Made by a program: the position numbers and the translations under genes
Notes under the pieces: model-generated
Told to the model about the DNA's origin: nothing
What the model saw: only the letters and a program-made list of their open reading frames with translations
The model's database searches: none
Part shown: positions 1 to 6,636 of the stretch, in pieces
Layout of the letters: each line of letters begins with the position of its first letter
Position numbering within the stretch: position 1 is the stretch's first letter
DNA from: Cytophagales bacterium
Lineage (GTDB): Bacteria; Bacteroidota; Bacteroidia; Cytophagales; UBA9547
Direction: 5' to 3'
Assembly (NCBI GenBank): GCA_013298205.1
Contig: JAAFJZ010000028.1
Span: forward strand, 5,834 to 12,469
DNA length: 6,636 nt

Positions 1-59
1 AAGTAAAAGTAATAGATTTTAGTTGATTTAAGTAATAAAATATCATTAGATAAATAATT

Positions 60-515
60 TTACTCCTGCTCTATTTGTCTTGACAAATCTCTTTCTTTGA
101 TGGTATCTCGTTTGTCATGTATTTTTTTTCCTTTTGCTAGAGCGATTTCTAGTTTTGCCCAGCCTCTATCATTTATAAAAATGCGCAAAGGGATGATGGT
201 TAGGCTTTTTTCTTCCGATTTTTCTTTTAGTTTATTGATTTCCTTTTTTTTGAGTAAAAGTTTTCGTTCACGTGTAGGGTCGTGTTTGAAAAAAGATGCA
301 AATAAATATTCTGAGATATTCAAGTTTTTTACATAAATACCATCATTTTGAAATAGGCAATAGGCATCTGCAAAATTGACCTTACTCATTCTAATGGCTT
401 TTATTTCGGTGCCTCTAAGCTGAATACCAGCGATATAGGTATCTAAAATTTGGTATTCAAAATTGGCTCTTTTGTTGCGAATATCTACATTCTTTTGTAT
501 TTCTTTGTTTGCCAT
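60..515 (-). CDS. smpB: SsrA-binding protein SmpB
   Basis: SmpB binds tmRNA (SsrA) and carries it into the A site of stalled ribosomes, so that the nascent peptide is tagged and the ribosome is released (trans-translation, cytoplasm). The 151-residue product is the normal family length. Visible family signatures are RGTEIKAIR (residues 34-42) with SKVNFADAY just after (44-52), the basic block HDPTRERKLLLKKKEI near residue 80, and LAKGKKIHDKRDTIKERD near the C-terminus. In the family, this KGKK-DKR tail enters the mRNA channel and senses its emptiness. The ATG at 513-515 is the natural start because MANKEIQKN precedes the conserved NKRANFEY by the usual distance. There is no Shine-Dalgarno-like sequence upstream, as is common in Bacteroidota. 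tsaD lies upstream on the same strand across a 240-bp spacer, so smpB probably has its own promoter, although I could not identify one. The identification is secure. Confidence 0.97.
   Translation of the reverse strand: MANKEIQKNVDIRNKRANFEYQILDTYIAGIQLRGTEIKAIRMSKVNFADAYCLFQNDGIYVKNLNISEYLFASFFKHDPTRERKLLLKKKEINKLKEKSEEKSLTIIPLRIFINDRGWAKLEIALAKGKKIHDKRDTIKERDLSRQIEQE
73..90 (-). repeat. 18-nt near-palindrome, copy 1 (inside smpB)
   Basis: Read on the minus strand, this is AGATTTGTCAAGACAAAT. It contains 7-bp inverted arms (ATTTGTC / GACAAAT) around a central AA and encodes the end of DLSRQI near the SmpB C-terminus. The same 18 bases occur on the plus strand at 2900-2917 inside tamB. The identity is read directly from the sequence; whether it has a function is unknown. 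Confidence 0.5.
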
Positions 516-585
516 GGATGTTAGATTTTATACAACTTATTTTATTTTTGAAATATTTTTGAATGCAATTTTATGTAATCTCTTA

Positions 586-665
586 GCGTGAAGGATAGAG
601 CGAAAAGCCCACAGTGAGGCACGAACGAGGACTTGTAGCGATAGCCTGACCCTTGGGGCACGCCC
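586..665. repeat. GC-richer structured intergenic element (candidate Flavobacteriia repeat or small RNA)
   Basis: An island of about 80 bp stands out by composition from the AT-rich spacer between tsaD and smpB. Its outer ends are complementary: GCGTG (586-590) pairs with CACGC (659-663). Inside, AGGC (617-620) can pair with GCCT (644-647), extended by two more pairs past one mismatch, and CCC (650-652) can fold onto GGG (656-658). The core AGCGAAAAGCC (599-609) is repeated imperfectly as AGCGATAGCC (637-646). It has no convincing reading frame. From memory, similar intergenic blocks with AGCG..AGCCCGACCC..GGGG.ACGCC wording recur in Flavobacteriia genomes, so I infer a dispersed structured repeat or RNA element. 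Which strand is functional is undecided. It could instead act as a processing or termination structure after tsaD. Confidence 0.55.
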
Positions 666-755
666 AAATCATTTACTTCATATTAATCAATTGTAAAATT
701 TCAATGTTCTGTTTTGTAAGTAATTAGAATTTGTTTGTAAACTATTTTTGTCAAT

Positions 756-1766
756 TTAAAATGTGAGCCTAGGATCGGGCGTAACATTTTGGGGTGCAAA
801 TTTAGCAATTAAATAATCATAATAACCAGCCATAGCTACCATAGCGGCATTATCGGTACAAAATTCAAATGCGGGTAAATAAATTTCCCAATCACGAGAT
901 TCTGATTCATTTTCCAAACGTTTGCGCAGGGCAGAATTTGCAGAAACACCTCCAGCTATGGCTATTTGGTCTATTTGTAGTTCTTCAGCTGCTTTGGTAA
1001 GCTTTTGGAATAATATTTTAACGATGTGCTTTTGTATATCACAACAAAGATTGGCTAAGTTTTCTTTGATAAAATGGGGATTTTCTCTTTCTTTTTTTTG
1101 TAAATAATATAAAATAGCGGTTTTGATGCCACTAAACGAATAATCGTAGTTTGGCATTTGTGGCATAGGGAAATTATGCTGACCGCTTACTCCATTTTTG
1201 GCATATTTATCTATCAATGGCCCTCCAGGATAAGGTAAGCCCAACATTTTTGCAGCTTTATCAAAAGCCTCACCAGCCGCATCATCTTGGGTGCTGCCGA
1301 TTATTTCCATATCATATACCGATTTTACAAGCACAATGAGTGTATGTCCGCCACTTACGGTAAGGCAAAGAAATGGAAATTTGGGCTTAGGTTCTTCAAT
1401 AAAATGTGCCAAAATATGTGCTTTTATGTGGTGAACAGCCAGTAAAGGCACATTCAAACCCAAAGCCAATCCCTTGGCATACCCACAACCCACCACCAAT
1501 GCGCCAGGCAAACCGGGTCCTTGTGTAAAAGCTATGCCAGAAATATCTTTTTTGTGTATATTTGCTACTTCTAAAGCTTTAGCTACTGTGGGAACTATAT
1601 ATTTAATATGCGCTCTTGATGCCAGTTCGGGTACCGTTCCGCCATATTCTTTGTGTATTTCTTGTGTAAAAACAATATTACTCAGCAGTTTGCCGTTTTG
1701 GATTACTGCTGCCGATGTTTCATCGCACGATGTTTCGATTCCTAAAATGATTATATTTTCTTGCAT
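756..1766 (-). CDS. tsaD: tRNA N6-adenosine threonylcarbamoyltransferase TsaD
   Basis: TsaD (Kae1/Qri7/YgjD family) transfers the threonylcarbamoyl group from TC-AMP to A37 of ANN-decoding tRNAs, making t6A. In bacteria it works in the cytoplasm with TsaB and TsaE; neither is in this window. From the chosen ATG the protein has 336 residues, the usual length. ASKHA-fold signatures appear in order: GIETSCDET (9-17), GGTVPELASRAH (42-53), TQGPGLPGAL (81-90), the metal-binding HIKAH (113-117), SGGHT (138-142), DDAAGEAFDKAAKMLGL (161-177) followed by PYPGGP, GGVSANSALR (272-281) and CTDNAAM (303-309). D305 is the expected metal or nucleotide ligand. All key residues are present. An in-frame TTG at 1793 would add nine residues, but the ATG at 1766 puts the first beta strand right at the N-terminus as in the family. 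Its start lies 3 bp from the divergent tamB start, so its promoter must sit within tamB. Confidence 0.97.
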   Translation of the reverse strand: MQENIIILGIETSCDETSAAVIQNGKLLSNIVFTQEIHKEYGGTVPELASRAHIKYIVPTVAKALEVANIHKKDISGIAFTQGPGLPGALVVGCGYAKGLALGLNVPLLAVHHIKAHILAHFIEEPKPKFPFLCLTVSGGHTLIVLVKSVYDMEIIGSTQDDAAGEAFDKAAKMLGLPYPGGPLIDKYAKNGVSGQHNFPMPQMPNYDYSFSGIKTAILYYLQKKERENPHFIKENLANLCCDIQKHIVKILFQKLTKAAEELQIDQIAIAGGVSANSALRKRLENESESRDWEIYLPAFEFCTDNAAMVAMAGYYDYLIAKFAPQNVTPDPRLTF

Positions 1767-1769
1767 TTG

Positions 1770-4700
1770 ATGTTGAAAAATAAAGCTTGGCAATATATAA
1801 AATTAACTTTTTTAAGACTGCTTTTTGTTGGAATAACTTTGTTTTTCCTCAGTTTTTCTGCTCTCGTGGTCGCTATACAGTTTCCTAATGTGCAAACTAA
1901 GATGGTGGCTTATGTTACACAAGCGTTTTCTGATGCGGTGCGCTTCCCTGTAGAAATAGAAAAAGTGAATATCAGTTGGTTTGATACAATGGAGCTTCGT
2001 GGCGTGGCTATAAAAGACAAAAATCGTGTGAATATGATTTACATTGATAAACTTACTGCCAATTTTTTCTTGCCTAAAATATTTATTTCCAATAAGATAC
2101 TGGTAAAAAAAGTAACATTAGATTCTGTGCTCGTAAATGTGCAATATGACTCTACAATTAAAAAAGTAAATATTGATGCTTTTATTTATGCCATCAATCA
2201 ATTGGGAAAAAGCTCTTCGCCTGATACGGTGAAATCACCTTCTATTGCTTTTCAAGTAAAAACAGTCTTACTTAAAAGAGGGAAATTTATTTTTGAAGAC
2301 CCTACTGAGAAAAGATTGGGCAGCAAAAGATTTGATGTATTTCATTTTGGCTTTGACAATATTAGCCTGCAAGCCGATTCTTTCAAAATACGTGAAGATA
2401 CTTTGCAATTTAAAATCAAAAATCTAAATGCCCAAGAAAGATATACTCAGCTTAAAATCAATAAATTAAATACTTTTTTTAGGCTTACGTGTAGTGCCTT
2501 GAGTCTGTTAGATTTGGATGCCTCGATTGGTAAAAGCCATGTGAAAGATAAAATGGTATTCCACTTTAACGATATTATAGAACTTTCTTATTTTAATGAT
2601 AGCGTTTATACGGAAGCCAGTTTTAATCAATCTCAATTTACTTCCCAAGATTTGGCTTTTTTTGCGCCCGATATGGCTAAAATAAACCAAAAATTCACCC
2701 TTTCTGGGCGATTTAGAGGTAAGGTAAAAGATTTTACTTTAGACAAACTCAATCTTACTTTCGGAGAAAAATCATATTTGAAAGGTAGAGTAGCTTTTAA
2801 AGGTTTGCCAGAAAGCATAAATCCTCAAATGTCATTATATTTTGACGACAGTTATTTTGAACATCAAGATATTGAGCCCTATCTCGATAGCCAAATGGTA
2901 GATTTGTCAAGACAAATCGGTAAATCAAAGTTTGAAGCTAGCTTTTTAGGTACACCAAAGGCTTTTACTTTGGCGGGAGATTTTGACACTAATTTGGGAA
3001 AGATAGAAGGAGAAGCAGATTTTAAGATTTCAGATGCGGCAAATTCTAGTTATGAGGCAAGTGTAAAAGTAAATCAGTTTAAGTTAGGAGAATTTACAAA
3101 AATAAAATCTTTTGGCATGATTACAGGTAGAGGGCGTGTGGCTGGAAAGGGTTTTGGAATCGAAAATGCCAATCTTAAAGTGGAAGCCGAAGTGGCTAAG
3201 GTTAATTTATTGAAATACAATTATAAAAATGCGGTTGTTAATGCTAAATTTCTTAATAAAGTTTTCATAGGCGATTTGTATGTAAACGATTCTAATCTTG
3301 TGATGAATGCCCACGCAGATATAGAACTCAATAAAAAGCCAGAGATATTGGTTGTAGATGCTAAAATTTTAAAATCTAATCCTCGACTATTGCTTTTAAG
3401 TAATGAAATTTTAAATTTTTCGTCTGATGTAAAAATGAATTGTAGCGATTTGAGCAAGGAAGGAATTTGGGGAAATGTAGAGTTAAGAAATACAATTTTA
3501 AGGAGTAAAACCCATTATTTAGATGTAAAACAACTTAGCGCAAGTTGTGTGAAGCAAAATGATAAAAGAGTTTTTAAGCTAAAATCTGATGTTTTTGATG
3601 CCACAGTTGAAGGCTATTACAGCTTTTATGCCTTAGCAGACGATTTTCTTTATACCTACCAATCGGTGGAAAATGCTTTGAGGAAAAAGTATAATTATTC
3701 TGAAAGTAATTGGGTTCAAACCCTAAAACCCAATTACAAGGGCAATACAGACATTTCCTATCAAATTATTTCACAAAAAAATAGTTCAAATTTTTTCAAA
3801 ACTTTTTTGCCCAATCTAAGCATTCCCGAAGCTACCGAAGCTTATGGCGTGTTTTCTTGCAAAGACTCTATTTCGTTTTTAGTCAATTCTAAGCCCAAAA
3901 GTCTTAGCTACGAAACCTATAAATTCAATGAAAATAGCCTGACATTTTATTACCAGCAAGCGATTAATTCCGATTATAAATATGCATTTTTAGACGCTCA
4001 AAGCAAATCTGTTTTTGATTCCAATAAAAAACTTACTGACCAAGCGAGTCTTCATGCGTCTTGGTATGGAGACTCGATTTGGGTAGAAAACAAAATCAAA
4101 CCCAATGAGAAAATAAATGAAATTGCTATCAATTCTGTTATTACGCTTCATCAAGATACCTTAAGAGGCAGAATTTCAGCTTTGGCATTTGATTTATTAG
4201 GCAAAAAATGGAATATTGATAGCCTTAACCACATGGAATTGGTTTGGGGGAAAGCACTAAAACTAGACAATTTTAATCTTTATGAAAAATTGCAAAGGTT
4301 AAATATTAATGGGACAATATCTAAAGAAAACAATTCAAGGCTCAATTTTGATATTGACAAGCTAGATATTTCACCAATTAATGATTGGCTGTCCACCAAT
4401 TTTACAGGTAAATTATCCGGAAAAGGAGATTTAACTGATCCCTTAGGCAAAATGATGCTCAAAGGAGATCTGCAAGTAGAAAACCTTAAATTAGACACCA
4501 TTCATGTAGGCGATATTGCGATTTCTTCAAAATGGGATGCAGAAACGGATAAAATTTTAATCAATGCAGAGCTTAGTCATACCCAAAATAAGGATTTAAT
4601 CATAGATGGCAATATAAAATGGGTAGATGAATATGCATTGCTCGATTTGAATTGTAAATTTAACCAAACCAAGTTGAATATTATTGAGCCTTTCTTGAAA

Positions 4701-6365
4701 AGAGTTTTGAGTGATTTGCAGGGCAATTTGACAGGAAATATTTTACTTAGAGGCACTTCCAGCGATTTATCTACCAATGGTATTTTACAATTAAACCAAG
4801 GGAGCTTTACCGTTTCTTATTTGAATACCAACTATAAATACAATGGGAACATAGAGGTTAAAAATGGATTTTTTGGTTTAAAAAATGCAAAAGTTATAGA
4901 TGGAAACGACCAAGATGTGGTATTAAATGGGGGAATTACGCATAAAAATTTCGATAAATGGGCAATAGATTTGGAAGGAAAATTTAAGGAAACTCTGATT
5001 CTTAACACGACCGAGGCTAGCAACAACTCTTACTATGGAGTGGCTTTTGCTTCGGGCGATTTTGATATTAAAGGTCCTATAGACAAACTTGAAATCAATG
5101 CCAATATCAAATCAGAACCTGGCACTTATCTTTATTTACCCTTAAATTCGTTTGAAGGGGTAAAACAAAAAGATTACATTAGCTTTAAAAGCAATAAAAA
5201 AACGAGTAAGTCTGACCAAACTTGTAGCGACAATCCTTTTGAAGTTGTAGGTGAAAAAAACACCAATAGCATAGATTTATCAAAACTATTAATCAACCTA
5301 AACTTTGAGATGAATGAAAATGCGTATTGCGAAATTATTTTTGATAAAAAAGCTGGGGATATTATTAGGGGAGTTGGCAATGGAAACGTTTCTTTAAATG
5401 TTGATTCTAAGGGAGATATAAGTATGTTTGGAGATTATACTTTCAAAAAAGGAGCGTATAATTTCACTATGTTAAACATCATAAATAAAGCTTTTACCAT
5501 CAATGAAGGCAGCAAAATTTCTTGGAATGGGTTGCCTTACGATGGAATTTTAAATATTTCTGCAGGCTATAGGCAAAATGTTTCTGCACTTCCCTTGCTC
5601 CAGCTTTCAGAACAAGAGCAACAAAATCCAGAATACCAAAGAAGATACCCCACCACTGTAAATCTTTTGCTTACAGGTGCGCTCATGCGACCTGAAATTA
5701 AATATAAAATCAAAATAGATGATTACCCCATAAAAATTACTAACCTTATAAGGGGACAAATCACGTATATCGAATCTAACGACCAAGAATTAAATAAGCA
5801 GGTTTTTAGTCTGATGGTTTTAAAATCTTTTGCCACTTTAGATAATAGCATCATTTCCAACCAAGCTACAGGAGCAGTAGCCGGCAGTGTGAGTGAGCTT
5901 TTTTCTAACCAACTTAACCAGTGGCTTTCCAGTGTTGATGAAAATTTTAGCATTGATTTTGATATTAATGGCTTGGATGCCAATTCTTTACGAAATATGC
6001 GTGTGAGACTTTCTTATACTATGTTAGATGGCAGATTAAGACTTTCTCGTGATGGTGCATTTACCAACACCCAAAATCAAACCACAGCTTATAGCGTTGT
6101 AGGAGAGTGGACTTTGGAATATTTGCTTGATAAAGAAGGGATTTTTAGGGTAAAAGTTTTTAATAGAAATGATCCCAATGCAGGTTTAACAGCAGCTGAT
6201 AGAAATAGCAATCCGATTTCAGGTGGTTTTAGTTTGATGTACACCAAATCATTTGATAATTTTGAAGAGCTAATCAAACAAAAAGAAAAACAAGAATCTA
6301 ATAAAGAACCCAAACTTATAAGCAAAGAAGCCATTAAAAAAGAAGAAGAGGAAGAGCGTAAATAG
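1770..6365 (+). CDS. tamB: TamB-family translocation/assembly module or AsmA-like envelope protein
   Basis: The 1531-residue protein is longer than E. coli TamB (1259) but normal for Bacteroidota. One N-terminal membrane helix (about residues 13-36, KLTFLRLLFVG onward) anchors it in the inner membrane; the rest should lie in the periplasm. Residues 55-95 (VEIEKVNISWFDTMELRG) resemble the AsmA-like N-terminal repeat. A long stretch of alternating beta strands follows, the expected lipid-conducting groove. The C-terminal TamB domain (old name DUF490) spans about 1010-1490. Its signatures include IIFDKKAGDIIRGVGNGNV, MFGDYTFKKGAYNFTM, ISWNGLPYDGILNISAGY, LLLTGALMRPEIKYKI, QVFSLMVLKSFATL and LSYTMLDGRLRLSRDG. 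A charged K/E-rich tail of about 35 residues ends the protein. The family acts with TamA, or the lipoprotein TamL in Bacteroidota, in outer-membrane protein assembly and/or phospholipid transport. No such partner is visible here. The ATG at 1770 is preferred to an in-frame TTG at 1761, which would overlap the tsaD start. The family call is secure; the exact substrate is not known from sequence. Confidence 0.93.
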   Translation: MLKNKAWQYIKLTFLRLLFVGITLFFLSFSALVVAIQFPNVQTKMVAYVTQAFSDAVRFPVEIEKVNISWFDTMELRGVAIKDKNRVNMIYIDKLTANFFLPKIFISNKILVKKVTLDSVLVNVQYDSTIKKVNIDAFIYAINQLGKSSSPDTVKSPSIAFQVKTVLLKRGKFIFEDPTEKRLGSKRFDVFHFGFDNISLQADSFKIREDTLQFKIKNLNAQERYTQLKINKLNTFFRLTCSALSLLDLDASIGKSHVKDKMVFHFNDIIELSYFNDSVYTEASFNQSQFTSQDLAFFAPDMAKINQKFTLSGRFRGKVKDFTLDKLNLTFGEKSYLKGRVAFKGLPESINPQMSLYFDDSYFEHQDIEPYLDSQMVDLSRQIGKSKFEASFLGTPKAFTLAGDFDTNLGKIEGEADFKISDAANSSYEASVKVNQFKLGEFTKIKSFGMITGRGRVAGKGFGIENANLKVEAEVAKVNLLKYNYKNAVVNAKFLNKVFIGDLYVNDSNLVMNAHADIELNKKPEILVVDAKILKSNPRLLLLSNEILNFSSDVKMNCSDLSKEGIWGNVELRNTILRSKTHYLDVKQLSASCVKQNDKRVFKLKSDVFDATVEGYYSFYALADDFLYTYQSVENALRKKYNYSESNWVQTLKPNYKGNTDISYQIISQKNSSNFFKTFLPNLSIPEATEAYGVFSCKDSISFLVNSKPKSLSYETYKFNENSLTFYYQQAINSDYKYAFLDAQSKSVFDSNKKLTDQASLHASWYGDSIWVENKIKPNEKINEIAINSVITLHQDTLRGRISALAFDLLGKKWNIDSLNHMELVWGKALKLDNFNLYEKLQRLNINGTISKENNSRLNFDIDKLDISPINDWLSTNFTGKLSGKGDLTDPLGKMMLKGDLQVENLKLDTIHVGDIAISSKWDAETDKILINAELSHTQNKDLIIDGNIKWVDEYALLDLNCKFNQTKLNIIEPFLKRVLSDLQGNLTGNILLRGTSSDLSTNGILQLNQGSFTVSYLNTNYKYNGNIEVKNGFFGLKNAKVIDGNDQDVVLNGGITHKNFDKWAIDLEGKFKETLILNTTEASNNSYYGVAFASGDFDIKGPIDKLEINANIKSEPGTYLYLPLNSFEGVKQKDYISFKSNKKTSKSDQTCSDNPFEVVGEKNTNSIDLSKLLINLNFEMNENAYCEIIFDKKAGDIIRGVGNGNVSLNVDSKGDISMFGDYTFKKGAYNFTMLNIINKAFTINEGSKISWNGLPYDGILNISAGYRQNVSALPLLQLSEQEQQNPEYQRRYPTTVNLLLTGALMRPEIKYKIKIDDYPIKITNLIRGQITYIESNDQELNKQVFSLMVLKSFATLDNSIISNQATGAVAGSVSELFSNQLNQWLSSVDENFSIDFDINGLDANSLRNMRVRLSYTMLDGRLRLSRDGAFTNTQNQTTAYSVVGEWTLEYLLDKEGIFRVKVFNRNDPNAGLTAADRNSNPISGGFSLMYTKSFDNFEELIKQKEKQESNKEPKLISKEAIKKEEEEERK
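2900..2917 (+). repeat. 18-nt near-palindrome, copy 2 (inside tamB)
   Basis: AGATTTGTCAAGACAAAT is identical to the minus-strand sequence at 73-90. Here the following base makes the palindrome perfect over 8-bp arms (GATTTGTC 2901-2908, GACAAATC 2911-2918) around AA. It is read in the same codon phase as the smpB copy and encodes DLSRQI in both proteins. The function, if any, is unknown. Confidence 0.5.
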
Positions 6366-6375
6366 CTTTCATTCA

Positions 6376-6424
6376 ATTATTTACAAATATGTGAAAGTCC
6401 TAGTTTTACATATTTGTAAATAAT
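6376..6424. terminator. Long AT-rich hairpin between convergent genes, probable bidirectional terminator
   Basis: The left arm ATTATTTACAAATATGT (6376-6392) is perfectly complementary to the right arm ACATATTTGTAAATAAT (6408-6424), giving 17 bp. One G-U pair and three A-U pairs extend it inward to a 7-nt loop (6397-6403). The hairpin starts 11 nt after the tamB stop and ends 8 nt short of the stop codon of the minus-strand reading frame to its right. No clear T-run follows on either strand, so a classical Rho-independent mechanism is not shown; a role in protecting transcript 3' ends is an alternative. Confidence 0.65.
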
Positions 6425-6432
6425 CTTCTGAA

Positions 6433-6630
6433 TTACTTTGTATTGTACTTTTTTCTAATCGGAATCTTTAGCTCCTCTTCAGCAATTTCTACCATCCGTT
6501 TGTAGCCTTCTAATTGAATCATGGCATCTTTTAGCTCGTTTTTTAAACGTGCTATTTCTGATTTGTTTTCATTGTTATGTTCGTCTAGGGTATGCATAAG
6601 AATCTCAAGATTGGTTTCATTATTTTCCGT
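6433..6630 (-). pseudogene. C-terminal part of an IS3-type OrfA-like transposase, probably a remnant
   Basis: The minus strand is open from 6630 down to a TAA at 6433-6435. From an ATG at 6595-6597 it would encode 54 residues: a coiled-coil-like stretch (NKSEIARLKNELKDAMIQLE) leading into YKRMVEIAEEELKIPIRKK and then YNTK. This heptad segment followed by EIAEEEL-I-IRKK near the end resembles the C-terminus of IS3-family OrfA proteins of Bacteroidota, where the helix-turn-helix lies upstream and the coiled coil mediates multimerisation. This is recognition from memory. An in-frame TGA at 6631-6633 interrupts the frame only six bases from the window edge. The next frame is open across that point (FERKIMKP), so a frameshift could explain it. 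OrfB should follow directly downstream, but tamB and the hairpin occupy that place. I therefore infer a broken orphan fragment. A short intact gene of unrelated function remains possible. Confidence 0.5.
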
Positions 6631-6636
6631 TCAAAG

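Noticed and set aside
1..59. Possible terminator or gene end after smpB
   Set aside because: The stretch is AT-rich without a convincing stem-loop or reading frame; nothing can be supported.
97..336. 79-codon plus-strand open frame antisense to smpB
   Set aside because: It is rich in F and S from the A/G-rich complement of lysine and glutamate codons; a shadow of smpB.
516..580. smpB promoter
   Set aside because: I looked on the minus strand for TTG-N19-TAnnTTTG and found no acceptable match; the A/T-rich runs give only degenerate partial hits.
1571..1582. Perfect 12-bp palindrome CTAAAGCTTTAG inside tsaD, flanked by GCTACT repeats
   Set aside because: It was considered as an operator near the weak tamB -7 candidate. 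A few 12-bp palindromes are expected by chance in an AT-rich window of this size, and the bases are constrained by conserved-looking codons for VAKALE.
1761..1769. TTG start for tamB at 1761
   Set aside because: It adds only three residues, overlaps the tsaD start codon, and is a rarer start than the ATG at 1770. It cannot be excluded, but it is less likely.
1474..1770. 98-codon plus-strand open frame antisense to the tsaD 5' half
   Set aside because: It lies wholly opposite a strongly conserved gene, has no recognisable domain, and its frame is explained by tsaD codon usage on the other strand.
1767..1793. Upstream TTG start for tsaD at 1793, adding nine residues
   Set aside because: The extension MPSFIFQHQ is not family-like and would overlap the tamB start. 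The ATG at 1766 gives the expected N-terminus directly before the first beta strand.
6089..6376. 95-codon minus-strand open frame antisense to the tamB 3' end
   Set aside because: Its serine- and leucine-rich start is the complement of the K/E-rich TamB tail and its rest mirrors the conserved TamB domain; a shadow frame.

Overview
The window looks like chromosomal DNA from a Bacteroidota bacterium, most likely class Flavobacteriia. It is AT-rich, it has no Shine-Dalgarno-like sequence before any start, and it carries a very long TamB protein with Bacteroidota-type features. The assignment rests on protein style and base composition only.

Layout, left to right. Positions 1-59 are AT-rich with nothing recognisable. 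smpB (60-515, minus) encodes the tmRNA-binding protein of trans-translation. A 240-bp spacer (516-755) carries a compact GC-richer island (586-665) that looks like a structured intergenic repeat or small RNA element. tsaD (756-1766, minus) encodes the catalytic subunit for the universal tRNA t6A modification. tamB (1770-6365, plus) fills most of the window and encodes a 1531-residue, inner-membrane-anchored periplasmic protein of the TamB/AsmA-like superfamily. A 21-bp hairpin with 17 perfect outer pairs (6376-6424) follows tamB. Beyond it, on the minus strand, lies the 3' end of what looks like an IS3-type OrfA transposase remnant (6433-6630), with an in-frame stop near the window edge.

smpB and tsaD both serve translation, but the 240-bp spacer suggests they are not tightly co-transcribed. 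tamB is divergent from tsaD, with only 3 bp between the two start codons. Each gene's promoter must therefore lie inside the other's coding sequence, or the transcripts must be almost leaderless. tamB belongs to outer-membrane biogenesis or lipid transport; its usual TamA/TamL partner is not in the window. The right end is convergent, with the hairpin placed as a shared terminator.

I found no clear novel defence, mobile or biosynthetic system. The observations most worth following are the GC-rich intergenic element, the 3-bp divergent start arrangement, an 18-nt near-palindrome shared by smpB and tamB, and the broken transposase remnant.
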